From positions 12,904 to 72,565 of the forward strand of contig NZ_KE952809.1 in the NCBI RefSeq assembly GCF_000466385.1: a stretch of 59,662 bases of DNA, written 5' to 3'. Each line of letters begins with the position of its first letter. Positions within the stretch are counted from its first letter, which is position 1. This DNA comes from Aneurinibacillus aneurinilyticus ATCC 12856 (GTDB taxonomy: Bacteria > Bacillota > Bacilli > Aneurinibacillales > Aneurinibacillaceae). The notes beneath the pieces are model-generated. The model did not search any database, was not told the origin of the DNA, and saw nothing but the letters and a program-made list of their open reading frames with translations. Shown here in pieces: positions 16,305 to 25,663 of this stretch. The position numbers were made by a program, and so were the translations under genes.

Positions 16305-16413
16305 TTTTGCCACTGTATTGATGTGTAAAAATCGACACAACAGTGACAGGTTATAGTACAATATAATTAGGCTTTTATTGAATTTTATTAGTGAATAACG
16401 GAGGGTTACCTGA

Positions 16414-16905
16414 ATGTGGAAAATTGGGGTCGTCACTTCAAGCAACTCGGTGTATCGCAAGGAGCGGGAGAATGACTGCTTTCCAAAGCTAGAAACGTTG
16501 CTGAAACATAATTTTAACGTAGCTGTTGCGTATCATCGTGTGTCGCCTGATAATATAGAGATGCTGAAAGAGAACATGATTGAGCTGATTGATCGTGAGA
16601 AGGTAGACTTATTAATCACGATTGGCGGTACAGGATTGAGTCCGGAAGATGTAACGCCGGAAGCGACAGAGTTAGTTATTGATCGCTATGTTCCAGGGTT
16701 GGCAGAAGAGATGCGTCGTTGTTCTATGCAGCATTCACGTAAGGTGCTGCTAACGCGTGCGATCGTGGGCACACGCGGCAATGCTCTCGTCATTAATCTG
16801 CCGGGCAGTCTTCCGAGTATGGAATGGTGTTTTGTGGCGATTGCCGATCAGATTTCTTCGGCGTTGTCTATTGTTCAAGGAACGAACGAGAACGTAAATA
16901 TTTGA
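16414..16905 (+). CDS. MogA/MoaB-type molybdopterin adenylyltransferase
   Basis: A 163-residue protein of the MogA/MoaB fold, which adenylylates molybdopterin before molybdate insertion. Recognisable motifs are VVTSSNSV near the N-terminus, TIGGTGLSPEDVTPEAT (about 69-85), and the C-terminal INLPGSLPSMEWCF, matching the family's NLPGSP(K/R) loop. No other molybdenum-cofactor genes are in the window. In B. subtilis moaC and rex occupy the comparable place before tatC, so cofactor genes in this neighbourhood are not unusual. A strong GGAGGGTTACCTGA precedes the ATG. Confidence 0.88.
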   Translation: MWKIGVVTSSNSVYRKERENDCFPKLETLLKHNFNVAVAYHRVSPDNIEMLKENMIELIDREKVDLLITIGGTGLSPEDVTPEATELVIDRYVPGLAEEMRRCSMQHSRKVLLTRAIVGTRGNALVINLPGSLPSMEWCFVAIADQISSALSIVQGTNENVNI

Positions 16906-16969
16906 GTGAATAACGATTGTATAGCCGATTTGCAAAAGCTGTGTGTTTAAGAGAGGATTTGAACAGCGC

Positions 16970-17758
16970 ATGAGCACTCAAAATCAAGAGATGCGACTTG
17001 TGGAGCACTTAGGTGAGCTCCGGCGCCGCCTAATATGGGTAGCGGTCATTTTTATCGTTGCATTTATCGGCGGTTTTGCGTATGCGGAGCCGGTGGTCCG
17101 TTATTTTAAGAAGGATGCAGGTATTCAATGGCATGTATTTGGCATTGCGGACGGACTGCGTGTGTATATGCAGTTCTCGTTTGTTATTGCCCTCGTTATT
17201 ACGCTGCCTTTTATATTGTATCATCTATGGCGCTTTATCTCTCCGGGCCTTCGCCCACATGAGCGGAAAGCGGCCGGAATTTTTATCGCTCCGGCATTCC
17301 TGCTGTTTGTAACTGGACTTGCCGTCGGATATTATCTTGTGTTTCCGATGATCATTATGTTCATGATAAAATTCTCAAAAACATTGGGTGTAGTAGAGAC
17401 ATTTGGTCTGGCGCAGTATTTTGGTTTTATGTTTAACATTGTGATTCCGCTGGCGCTGTTGTTTGAGCTTCCTATTATTGTGATGTTTTTGACGCGCCTG
17501 CGCATTCTGAATCCGATGCGAATGAAGAAAATGCGCGGCTATTCTTATCTGGCGCTTGTTATCGTGGCGTCGCTTATCTCACCACCTGATTTTGTTAGTC
17601 ATTTGAGCGTGTTTTTACCGTTGGTGATTTTATATGAGATTAGCGTCTTAATTTCCCGCTTCGTTTATCGGAAGCAGTTGAAGGAGGACGCAGCTTGGCA
17701 ACAGGAGTTCTATGGTGAGAAAGAGGAAGACGCCGTACTGCATGTTGATAGAGAATAG
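16970..17758 (+). CDS. Sec-independent protein translocase TatC
   Basis: The multi-spanning receptor of the twin-arginine pathway, which binds RR signal peptides of folded exported proteins. The 262 residues carry the conserved N-terminal EHLGELRRRLIW, the RPHERKAAG loop, and six hydrophobic segments. The C-terminus is charged and cytoplasmic. I choose ATG 16970 (MSTQNQEMRLVEHLGEL) over an in-frame GTG at 16943, because family members begin only a few residues before the EHL motif and AGAGGA lies upstream. No tatA-type gene, the pore-forming partner, is found beside it, unlike the usual tatA-tatC pair; it must be elsewhere. Confidence 0.95.
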   Translation: MSTQNQEMRLVEHLGELRRRLIWVAVIFIVAFIGGFAYAEPVVRYFKKDAGIQWHVFGIADGLRVYMQFSFVIALVITLPFILYHLWRFISPGLRPHERKAAGIFIAPAFLLFVTGLAVGYYLVFPMIIMFMIKFSKTLGVVETFGLAQYFGFMFNIVIPLALLFELPIIVMFLTRLRILNPMRMKKMRGYSYLALVIVASLISPPDFVSHLSVFLPLVILYEISVLISRFVYRKQLKEDAAWQQEFYGEKEEDAVLHVDRE

Positions 17759-17775
17759 ATAAAAAAAGGAATCAG

Positions 17776-17803
17776 AGAGCCGTGCCCTTCGGCTCTTTTT
17801 TTT
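17776..17803 (+). terminator. Intrinsic terminator after tatC
   Basis: AGAGCCG pairs with CGGCTCT over a seven-base loop, followed by eight or more T. Confidence 0.92.
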
Positions 17804-17809
17804 ATGGGT

Positions 17810-17823
17810 AATCAACAGGTGTG
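17810..17823 (+). repeat. Dispersed intergenic motif, copy 2
   Basis: AATCAACAGGTGTG, one base different from the copies at 45, 50369 and 59634 (inverted). It lies between the tatC terminator and the groESL promoter. Confidence 0.55.
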
Positions 17824-17897
17824 CTTTCTATATTAAAGAATAATTCCTAGTAAAAGTGGTCAGAATGGAAAAGGAAATTTTTTTTGTAACCCGGGGC

Positions 17898-17926
17898 TTG
17901 CAAAAAGGAAATAAAATATATATTAT
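17898..17926 (+). promoter_or_regulatory. Sigma-A promoter of groESL
   Basis: TTGCAA (17898-17903), a 17-base spacer, and TATTAT (17921-17926). The predicted start of transcription falls at the edge of the CIRCE element, as expected for HrcA control. Confidence 0.8.
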
Positions 17927-17936
17927 AATAATTGTG

Positions 17937-17963
17937 TTAGCACTCAGTGAGGTTGAGTGCTAA
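17937..17963. promoter_or_regulatory. CIRCE operator (HrcA binding site)
   Basis: A perfect inverted repeat, TTAGCACTC - 9 bases - GAGTGCTAA, identical to the consensus. HrcA bound here represses groESL until heat stress titrates GroEL away from it. hrcA itself is not in the window. Confidence 0.98.
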
Positions 17964-17994
17964 CAAGACATTTAATTTAGGGAGGTTGTTTTCA

Positions 17995-18276
17995 GTGTTA
18001 AAGCCATTGGGTGATCGTGTGATTATCGAACCTATCGCAAAAGAAGAAACAACTGCTAGCGGAATCGTACTTCCGGAAACAGCGAAAGAAAAGCCGCAGG
18101 AAGGCAAAGTAGTTGCTGTAGGAAACGGACGCATTGAGAACGGTGAGCGTATTGCGCTTGAAGTTCAAGAAGGCAACCGCGTGATTTACTCTAAATACGC
18201 TGGCACAGAAGTGAAATACAGCGATAAAGAACTTCTAATCATGCGTGAAAGCGATATTCTTGCAATTGTTGAGTAA
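17995..18276 (+). CDS. Co-chaperonin GroES
   Basis: The 10-kDa heptameric lid of the GroEL cage. The start is GTG at 17995, giving (M)[12 protein letters not shown]. Strong GGGAGG lies 9 bases before, and any longer frame would run back into the CIRCE element. The resulting 93 residues are the normal length. The mobile loop ([20 protein letters not shown], about 18-37) and the roof segment are present. It is followed at 86 bases by groEL in the same transcript. Confidence 0.97.
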   Translation: MLKPLGDRVIIEPIAKEETTASGIVLPETAKEKPQEGKVVAVGNGRIENGERIALEVQEGNRVIYSKYAGTEVKYSDKELLIMRESDILAIVE

Positions 18277-18347
18277 TCACTGAGAACGGCATTTTGATAT
18301 ACGATTTTTCACCGTTCAGGTAACGTATAGAATGACTACATATTTAG

Positions 18348-19991
<1,644 letters not shown>

Positions 19992-20010
19992 TCCCCGTCC
20001 ATAGGGATAG

Positions 20011-20040
20011 ACCCCTCCGAATAAATCGGAGGGGTTTTTT
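20011..20040 (+). terminator. Intrinsic terminator after groEL
   Basis: ACCCCTCCGA pairs with TCGGAGGGGT over an ATAAA loop, with a T-run after it. Confidence 0.95.
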
Positions 20041-20141
20041 GTATACTATAGGTATAGAAAAAACTAGGCGTATTCAGATTTTTCTTAACGATCTTTATGG
20101 TTTATAGGGAACATAAGGAGCAAAATGGAATTTTCATCATT

Positions 20142-20156
20142 AAAACACGAACATTA
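20142..20156 (+). promoter_or_regulatory. Possible single PurR box upstream of guaA
   Basis: AAAACACGAACATTA contains the CGAACATTA core of Bacillus PurR boxes and lies about 37 bases before the -35 element. I see no second inverted box at the usual distance, so function is uncertain. Confidence 0.35.
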
Positions 20157-20192
20157 TAACAAAAAACATGCGGAACTTTCATATTTTAGTGC

Positions 20193-20220
20193 TTGACTTT
20201 TTCTATGCCTCTGGTAAACT
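20193..20220 (+). promoter_or_regulatory. Sigma-A promoter of the guaA operon
   Basis: TTGACT (20193-20198), a 16-base spacer and TAAACT (20215-20220), about 30 bases before the riboswitch aptamer. Confidence 0.65.
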
Positions 20221-20249
20221 AATCTCGTTATAACTACTATATTTAAATG

Positions 20250-20378
20250 ACCTCGTATAATATCAGGAATACGGCCTGAAAGTTTCTACCGAACCGCCGT
20301 AAATGGTTCGACTATGAGGAAGGATACCTATACCAGGTTTCTGCCTCTGTATCAAAATATAGATGCACCTGGTTTTTT
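20250..20378 (+). promoter_or_regulatory. Guanine-class purine riboswitch with terminator
   Basis: The aptamer runs from about 20250 to 20320. P1 forms from CCTCGTA and TATGAGG, the second hairpin contains GGAATACGGCC, and the invariant core GTTTCTACCG (20282-20291) and GCCGTAAATGG loop are present. It closes with GACTATGAGG. The C in GACTATG is the specificity base for guanine/hypoxanthine, where adenine switches have T. The expression platform is a terminator, ACCAGGT (20332) with ACCTGGT (20367) and a T-run. High guanine should therefore stop transcription of guaA and the permease. Confidence 0.95.
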
Positions 20379-20471
20379 ATTTTTTACAGGGAAAAATAAA
20401 ACATGCTAAGATGAGAATGATGTTGGATGCTTCTTAGCGCAGCAAGTTACGAAGAGGGGGACTTTAAGAAG

Positions 20472-22010
20472 ATGGACAAGCCGAAAGAATTAGTTGTCGT
20501 TCTCGATTTTGGAGGACAGTACAACCAGTTAATTGCACGCCGCGTTCGGGATCTTGGCGTGTTCAGTGAGTTGATGCCGTATAACACTCCGGTGGAAGAA
20601 CTGGAGAAATTAAATCCAAAAGGCATTATCTTCTCAGGCGGACCGGCCAGCGTATACGCGGAAGGTGCTCCACAATGCGATACGCGCATCTATGATATGG
20701 GCCTGCCGATCCTCGGTATTTGCTATGGCATGCAGATGATGTCGCACAATCTGAAAGGAAAAGTGGAACGTGCGGGTGTGCGGGAGTATGGACGTTCAGA
20801 AATCGCGATCCACAATGATTCCCCATTCTTTAAAGGTCTGGACAAAACAGAAACTGTGTGGATGAGTCATACTGACAAAGTAATCGAAGTGCCGGAAGGG
20901 TTCCGTATTGATGCCAGCAATGAAGCATGCCCGGTAGCCGCAATTAGCCACCCAGAGAAGCGCCTCTATGGGGTGCAATTCCATCCTGAAGTACGTCATT
21001 CCGTACGTGGTAATGATATGCTGAAGAACTTCCTGTTTGAAGTGTGTGGATGTGAAGGTAATTGGTCGATGGAGAATTACATCGATATGATGGTAAGGGA
21101 AATCCGTGAGAAAGTCGGCGACAAGAAAGTATTATGCGCCTTGAGCGGTGGGGTAGATTCTTCTGTAGTGGCTGTACTTATTCATAAGGCGATCGGCGAT
21201 CAATTGACTTGCATGTTTGTCGATCATGGTCTGTTGCGTAAAGGGGAAGCCGAGGGTGTAATGGAAACATTCGCGGATAAATTCAACATGAATGTGATTA
21301 AAATTGATGCGCGTGAACGTTTCTTGGGTAAGCTAAAAGGTGTCTCTGATCCAGAGAAGAAGCGCAAAATTATCGGTAATGAATTTATTTACGTATTCGA
21401 AGAGGAAGCAGGCAAGCTGACGGATATGGACTTCCTAGCCCAGGGTACGCTGTATACCGATATTATCGAGAGTGGTACGGCAACAGCACAGACCATTAAA
21501 TCTCATCATAATGTGGGTGGGCTGCCAGAAGATATGAAATTTGATTTAATCGAACCGCTAAACAAGCTTTTCAAAGACGAAGTGCGCAAAGTGGGCGAAG
21601 AGCTCGGCATGCCGCATGAAATTGTATGGCGTCAACCATTCCCGGGACCGGGTCTCGGCATTCGCGTATTGGGCGAGGTTACAGAAGAGAAGTTAGAAAT
21701 TGTACGTGAATCCGACTTTGTTCTGCGTGATGAAATTAAGAAAGCCGGCCTTGAACAGGATATCTGGCAATATTTCACCGTACTGCCGGATGTACGCAGC
21801 GTAGGTGTAATGGGAGATGGCCGTACGTATGATTATACGATCGGTATTCGTGCTGTAACGTCTATCGATGGCATGACAGCCGACTGGGCGCGTATTCCTT
21901 ACGATGTATTAGAAAAAATCTCGGTTCGCATTGTGAATGAAGTACCGCATGTTAACCGTGTTGTATACGATATTACTTCCAAGCCACCGGCCACTATTGA
22001 GTGGGAATAA
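20472..22010 (+). CDS. GMP synthase (glutamine-hydrolysing) GuaA
   Basis: Converts XMP to GMP using glutamine and ATP. The 512-residue chain has a class-I glutamine amidotransferase domain (about 8-200; nucleophile Cys84 in GICYGMQ, His in GVQFHPE). Next is an ATP pyrophosphatase domain with P-loop LSGGVDSS, and then the dimerisation domain ending TIEWE. I choose ATG 20472 ([20 protein letters not shown]), because the longer frame only adds leader sequence and the usual length is 513. It is the first gene after the guanine riboswitch and is followed at 41 bases by the purine permease, so GMP synthesis and base uptake share feedback. Confidence 0.98.
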   Translation: MDKPKELVVVLDFGGQYNQLIARRVRDLGVFSELMPYNTPVEELEKLNPKGIIFSGGPASVYAEGAPQCDTRIYDMGLPILGICYGMQMMSHNLKGKVERAGVREYGRSEIAIHNDSPFFKGLDKTETVWMSHTDKVIEVPEGFRIDASNEACPVAAISHPEKRLYGVQFHPEVRHSVRGNDMLKNFLFEVCGCEGNWSMENYIDMMVREIREKVGDKKVLCALSGGVDSSVVAVLIHKAIGDQLTCMFVDHGLLRKGEAEGVMETFADKFNMNVIKIDARERFLGKLKGVSDPEKKRKIIGNEFIYVFEEEAGKLTDMDFLAQGTLYTDIIESGTATAQTIKSHHNVGGLPEDMKFDLIEPLNKLFKDEVRKVGEELGMPHEIVWRQPFPGPGLGIRVLGEVTEEKLEIVRESDFVLRDEIKKAGLEQDIWQYFTVLPDVRSVGVMGDGRTYDYTIGIRAVTSIDGMTADWARIPYDVLEKISVRIVNEVPHVNRVVYDITSKPPATIEWE

Positions 22011-22051
22011 TCGTTTAGAAGCGAGAAGAGGAAAAAGGGAGAAAGAAGAAG

Positions 22052-23428
22052 ATGGATAAATTCTTCAGACTGAAAGAAAATAATACGAATGTACGCACGG
22101 AAATCATCGCTGGATTAACAACCTTTATTGCGATGGCATACATTCTGATTGTCAACCCGCTTACTCTGACGGCCGGAGGGGCTACGGGCATGGATTTCAA
22201 TGCCGTGTTCGTAGCCACCGCGCTTGGCGCGGGCCTTGTTACGATCATGATGGGATTGTTTGTAAACTATCCGATTGCACTCGCGCCAGGTATGGGGCTT
22301 AACGCATACTTCGCGGCTGTAGTTATGAGTTCGGGTGGAGCGATTACATGGCAGATTGCACTAGCCTCTGTGTTTATTTCCGGTATTATCTTTTTCATTC
22401 TGACTATTACGAAAGTACGCCAGATGCTTCTCGATGCGGTGCCGGATTCGTTGCGTGCCGCTATTACGGTAGGTATTGGCCTATTTATTACGATTATCGG
22501 ATTTAAAACCAGCGGACTTCTAACAGGTTTCTATATCGGTCAGGAGGGAGCAAAGCCGTTTACGGAGATGACAGCCAGTGACTGGCTTTTGCAGCTTGGA
22601 AACTTTGTCGAGCATAAAGCGATTCTTCTGACAATTATCGGTTTGCTTATTACGAGTATCCTCATGGTTATGCGCGTACAGGCTGCCATTCTAATTGGTA
22701 TTATTATAACAACGTTAATCGGTATTCCGATGGGCGTAACCAATTTGGGATCGTTGCAGAATGCCCAATGGATTCCGAACTTTAGCAGCGTGGCGATCGG
22801 TCAGCTTGATTTTGCCGGTGCATTGAATGCCGGTCTACTAACCATTGTGTTCACCTTTACGTTTGTAGAGTTATTTGATACGTTCGGTACGCTGACGGGA
22901 ACCGCAGCTAAAGCGGGATTGCTCGATAAACCGGACGCAAAGCAAAAAATTGGACGTGCAATGCTTGTGGATGCAGGTGGCGTTAGCCTTGGGGCTATGC
23001 TTGGTACAAGCACCATTACGGCGTTTGTAGAGAGTGCAGCCGGTGTGGGGCAAGGTGGACGTACAGGACTGACTTCTGTTACGACCGGGATTTTATTCAT
23101 TCTTGCTTTGTTCCTGGCTCCGCTGGCGTTAATTGTTCCGGCTGCGGCGACTGCACCGGCGCTAATCGTTGTAGGTGTATTAATGATGGGAGCAGTACGT
23201 GGGGTTGAGTGGGATGACATGGTATATGCGATTCCTTCCTTCTTCACCATTGTCTTCATGCCGCTCACCAACTCCATTGCCAACGGTATTTCTTTTGGGA
23301 TTGTATTCTATGTAGTTCTGGCATCTGCCAATAATCTGGTAGGCGGCAAGAATAAAATCCACTGGCTTATGTGGGTGCTTGCTGTTCTTATCATCGCAAG
23401 ATTCCTATTTATTGACATCAATGCATAA
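22052..23428 (+). CDS. Guanine/hypoxanthine permease (AzgA-type NCS2, PbuG/PbuO-like)
   Basis: An integral membrane proton symporter for purine bases. The 458 residues form roughly 12-14 hydrophobic segments. The N-terminal FFRLKENNTNVRTEIIAGLTTF and APGMGLNAYFA are typical of the AzgA subgroup, as is the central FVELFDTFGTLTG (about 275-287). PbuG and PbuO cannot be separated by eye. It follows guaA in the riboswitch-controlled operon and has a GAAAAAGGGAGAAAG ribosome site. A strong terminator ends the operon just downstream. Confidence 0.93.
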   Translation: MDKFFRLKENNTNVRTEIIAGLTTFIAMAYILIVNPLTLTAGGATGMDFNAVFVATALGAGLVTIMMGLFVNYPIALAPGMGLNAYFAAVVMSSGGAITWQIALASVFISGIIFFILTITKVRQMLLDAVPDSLRAAITVGIGLFITIIGFKTSGLLTGFYIGQEGAKPFTEMTASDWLLQLGNFVEHKAILLTIIGLLITSILMVMRVQAAILIGIIITTLIGIPMGVTNLGSLQNAQWIPNFSSVAIGQLDFAGALNAGLLTIVFTFTFVELFDTFGTLTGTAAKAGLLDKPDAKQKIGRAMLVDAGGVSLGAMLGTSTITAFVESAAGVGQGGRTGLTSVTTGILFILALFLAPLALIVPAAATAPALIVVGVLMMGAVRGVEWDDMVYAIPSFFTIVFMPLTNSIANGISFGIVFYVVLASANNLVGGKNKIHWLMWVLAVLIIARFLFIDINA

Positions 23429-23436
23429 TTCCTTGA

Positions 23437-23478
23437 AAAAAAGCGGAATGAGGACAATTTGACCTCTTCCGCTTTTTT
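23437..23478 (+). terminator. Intrinsic terminator after the purine permease
   Basis: AAAAAGCGGAA..GAGG pairs with CCTC.TTCCGCTTTTTT; a long stem with a T-run. Confidence 0.93.
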
Positions 23479-23540
23479 AATATTTATGAAATTTCATATG
23501 AAAAAAGTGCTATAATTCAAATGGAGAACGTATTTTAATT

Positions 23541-23726
23541 GTGCCATTATACCTTGATAATAAAGCGCATTTATTCGGGAGAGCTATGAGAAAAAAACAA
23601 ATGGTACTTTGGATAAGCGCCGGCTTTCTCGCTTCGTTTTTAGGCGGAAGCGTTCGTGTAGAAAGTGAAAAAGGACAAGGTTCCCGCTTTAGTATTCATC
23701 TCAGCGATGTATTTCATGAACAATAG
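23541..23726 (+). pseudogene. Remnant of a histidine kinase C-terminus
   Basis: A 61-codon frame from GTG 23541. The last 27 residues are FLGGSVRVESEKGQGSRFSI plus HLSDVFHEQ. This is a clear match to the end of a histidine-kinase ATPase domain, which normally follows GLGL(A/S)I. Just before it, HLFGRAMRKKQ could be a worn F-box. No ATPase N, G1 or HisKA part exists upstream, where an in-frame stop lies at 23535. It precedes the response regulator-HD-GYP gene by 30 bases, so the likely history is deletion of most of its partner kinase. No good ribosome site is seen, and I do not expect a functional product. Confidence 0.6.
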
Positions 23727-23756
23727 AAAGAAAACTTGACAGGGGGTGCGGAATCC

Positions 23757-24881
23757 ATGAATCTTTTTTCACTTGCTGATAATCCTGCAGAAACGCATGC
23801 AGGACTGGAGCAATCTACCATTCTTATTGTTGATGATGAAGAATATGATGTTAGTGTGCTCGAACAACTTCTATCAGTTAGGAAGTATCGTTTATTTTCC
23901 GCATGTACTGGGGTGGATGCCCTGATGATACTGGAGAGCGAGGATGTTGATTTGATTCTGCTTGACATCATGATGCCGGATATGAACGGATATGAAATAT
24001 TGCGTGAGATTAGGGCGTTAAAAGAACGGTATATTCCTGTTATCATGGTGACGGCTCTTGATAATAAAGAAAATAAAATCAAAGCATTAGAAGAAGGTAG
24101 TGACGATTTTTTAACTAAGCCTATTGATAAGTACGAACTATATGCTAGAGTGCATACACTTTTGCGTATGCGCCATTATTATAAGCAGATGGCTATTACG
24201 AAGCAGCGGTTGGAGAACGAAGTGGCGCGCCGGACCGCAGAGTTGGAGAAAGCACTCAAGGAATTGCAATGGCTGAACAATAAATTGGAAGACAGCCATA
24301 AAGAAATTGTGGAACGTCTTTCATCAGCAGCGGAGTTTAAAGATCCGGAAACAGCAGCGCATATTCAACGCATTAGCTACTACTGTGGCGTGCTGGCCCG
24401 CGGGATGGGGATGAGCGATGATGAGATAAATTTGCTCGTTCAGGCAAGCCCGATGCATGATATCGGAAAAATCGGCGTACCTGATCATATTCTCCTTAAG
24501 CCGGGAAAATTAACGTTAGAAGAATTTGAGAAGATGAAGGAGCATACGTTGATCGGCCATAAAATCCTAAGTGGATCGGATTCGCCGTTGCTTAAGCTGG
24601 CAAGCGAAATCGCATTGTCACATCATGAGAAATACGATGGTTCTGGTTACCCGTATGGAATTTCTGGTGAAGATATTCCGCTGAGCGGCCGGATTGTGGC
24701 CGTAGTGGATGTGTTCGACGCATTGACAAGCCGCCGTCCCTATAAGGAGCCATTCTCGAATGAAAAAGCGTACGAGATTATCCAGCGAGGGAGCGGCTCA
24801 CATTTTGATCCTCGCATTGTCCAACTTTTCTTTGATAATCTGCCTGAAATTGCTCGTATTCAAAGTCAACATCAAGATTAA
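23757..24881 (+). CDS. Response regulator with HD-GYP phosphodiesterase domain
   Basis: A cytoplasmic regulator expected to hydrolyse cyclic di-GMP when phosphorylated. The start is ATG 23757, behind AGGGGGTG; an upstream TTG frame only adds that ribosome site. Of 374 residues, about 18-140 form the receiver, with VDDEE, the phospho-acceptor Asp in LLDIMMPDMNG and the KP of FLTKPID. A coiled coil follows (about 145-185, TAELEKALKELQWLNNKLE). The HD-GYP domain covers about 190-360, with HDIGKIGVPDHIL, KEHTLIGHKIL, SHHEKYDGSGYP and DVFDALTSRRPY; all metal-site residues appear intact. Only a vestige of a kinase lies upstream, so its phosphodonor must be elsewhere. Confidence 0.93.
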   Translation: MNLFSLADNPAETHAGLEQSTILIVDDEEYDVSVLEQLLSVRKYRLFSACTGVDALMILESEDVDLILLDIMMPDMNGYEILREIRALKERYIPVIMVTALDNKENKIKALEEGSDDFLTKPIDKYELYARVHTLLRMRHYYKQMAITKQRLENEVARRTAELEKALKELQWLNNKLEDSHKEIVERLSSAAEFKDPETAAHIQRISYYCGVLARGMGMSDDEINLLVQASPMHDIGKIGVPDHILLKPGKLTLEEFEKMKEHTLIGHKILSGSDSPLLKLASEIALSHHEKYDGSGYPYGISGEDIPLSGRIVAVVDVFDALTSRRPYKEPFSNEKAYEIIQRGSGSHFDPRIVQLFFDNLPEIARIQSQHQD

Positions 24882-24888
24882 CAGCAAT

Positions 24889-24914
24889 GAGCCTGAAGAG
24901 GGCTCTTTTTTTTG
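24889..24914 (+). terminator. Intrinsic terminator after the HD-GYP gene
   Basis: GAGCC pairs with GGCTC over TGAAGAG and is followed by about nine T. Confidence 0.85.
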
Positions 24915-24936
24915 TCTAAAATTGGGCTGAAGTCCA

Positions 24937-24965
24937 AACCGCCTGCCCGTCTAAGACATAGTATG
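24937..24965 (+). promoter_or_regulatory. Possible SigK-type sporulation promoter for the YjcZ-like genes
   Basis: AACC, a 16-base spacer and CATAGTATG resemble the mother-cell consensus mACm-N17-CATANNNTA. It lies about 48 bases before the first micro-gene. YjcZ-family proteins are usually made during sporulation, which fits, but the match is short. Confidence 0.35.
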
Positions 24966-25012
24966 TAGCATGTCAAGTGATTCAAAGTCCTTGCTGAAAG
25001 GAGTGGGGTGAC

Positions 25013-25098
25013 ATGCGCTGCTAGAACGGTGGGGATACATTGAGGCAATTCTTGTCCTGTTCATCCTGCTAGTAGTGATTGCTTGCTCCTGTAATTGA
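25013..25098 (+). pseudogene. Frameshifted YjcZ-like micro-gene
   Basis: ATG 25013 has a good ribosome site (AAAGGAG), but its own frame ends after three codons (ATG CGC TGC TAG). One base out of register, the sequence reads ERWGYIEAILVLFILLVVIA then CSCN and TGA at 25096-25098. This is almost the same as the two intact copies that follow. The total of 86 bases is one short of a 29-codon gene, so a single-base deletion near the TAG explains it. A programmed shift or a sequencing slip cannot be excluded. Confidence 0.6.
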
Positions 25099-25141
25099 TG
25101 AGAATCACAATTTAAGTAAATACAAGGAAAGGGTGAAGAAG

Positions 25142-25231
25142 ATGAGTTGTGCTGGAGGATGGGGAGAGAATATCGGTGTAATTTTGGTGTTGTTCATCCT
25201 GCTTGTAATTATCGCATGTGCTTGCGATTAA
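25142..25231 (+). CDS. YjcZ-family small membrane protein, copy 2
   Basis: A 29-residue protein, starting MSCAGGWGENIG and ending VILVLFILLVIIACACD. A glycine-rich head followed by one hydrophobic helix is the mark of the YjcZ family of Bacillales sporulation-associated micro-proteins. The Cys-rich tail (CAC) and Cys3 are notable. The ribosome site is AAGGGTGAAGAAG. Such short genes are often missed by gene finders; the three tandem copies support it being real. Confidence 0.85.
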   Translation: MSCAGGWGENIGVILVLFILLVIIACACD

Positions 25232-25275
25232 TAGACGTTCCACAGATGCATACATGATGAAGAGGGGTGGAATTC

Positions 25276-25365
25276 ATGGGAGGCTTCTTCAACGGGGAAG
25301 ATGTAATTGGTGTAATTCTTGTGCTGTTCATCCTGCTCGTAATTGTCGCATGTGCTTGCGATTAA
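25276..25365 (+). CDS. YjcZ-family small membrane protein, copy 3
   Basis: A 29-residue paralogue of the gene at 25142: MGGFFNGEDVIG followed by VILVLFILLVIVACACD. The helix and C-terminus are nearly identical to copy 2, while the head differs, which points to tandem duplication with a free N-terminus. The ribosome site is GAGGGGTGG. A terminator follows directly, so the three micro-genes probably form one short transcript. Function in the family is not known in detail. Confidence 0.85.
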   Translation: MGGFFNGEDVIGVILVLFILLVIVACACD

Positions 25366-25384
25366 TCTAACTTTCAGCCAAGAG

Positions 25385-25410
25385 AAGCTGCCTGCACAGG
25401 CAGCTTTTTT
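25385..25410 (+). terminator. Intrinsic terminator after the YjcZ-like genes
   Basis: AAGCTGCC and GGCAGCTT pair around TGCACA, followed by a T-run. Confidence 0.9.
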
Positions 25411-25569
25411 CTGTGGAGTGTGTGGCACGTCAGGTGGAAAAGACCGACAACTGCTTTCCTTATTGAAGTACCGGGATGTTTTGTTGGTCCGCTTTAAGAG
25501 ACAGCAAGCAGTCGTTTGGCTTCCTTGTGGAAAGAGGACGGGTGGCAACGCTCACGAGGTTCTTGTAAT

Positions 25570-25613
25570 AATAACGAATATTATATGATTATAACAATTA
25601 AATGTTCGGTAAT
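25570..25613. promoter_or_regulatory. PurR operator: two inverted PurBoxes
   Basis: The second box (25601-25613, minus-strand reading ATTACCGAACATT) matches the Bacillus PurBox consensus AWWWCCGAACWWT at every position. The first (25570-25582, AATAACGAATATT) has two mismatches. They face each other, separated by 18 bases, close to the 16-17 base arrangement known for B. subtilis PurR, and sit just upstream of the -35 element. PurR would repress here when PRPP is low. Confidence 0.8.
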
Positions 25614-25617
25614 TTAC

Positions 25618-25646
25618 TTGACGAACTGCATAAGCCTTGCTAAACT
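25618..25646 (+). promoter_or_regulatory. Sigma-A promoter of the purine operon
   Basis: TTGACG (25618-25623), a 17-base spacer and TAAACT (25641-25646), directly downstream of the PurBoxes and 20 bases before the riboswitch. Confidence 0.85.
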
Positions 25647-25663
25647 AAGGGTGAATTGAGTGG

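Noticed and set aside
20427-20471. Longer GuaA start upstream of 20472
   Set aside because: The extra codons belong to the leader after the riboswitch terminator, and the shorter form has the normal length and N-terminus.
25343-25588. 81-codon frame between the YjcZ-like genes and the purine leader
   Set aside because: It runs through the last micro-gene and its terminator, has no ribosome site and no recognisable product.
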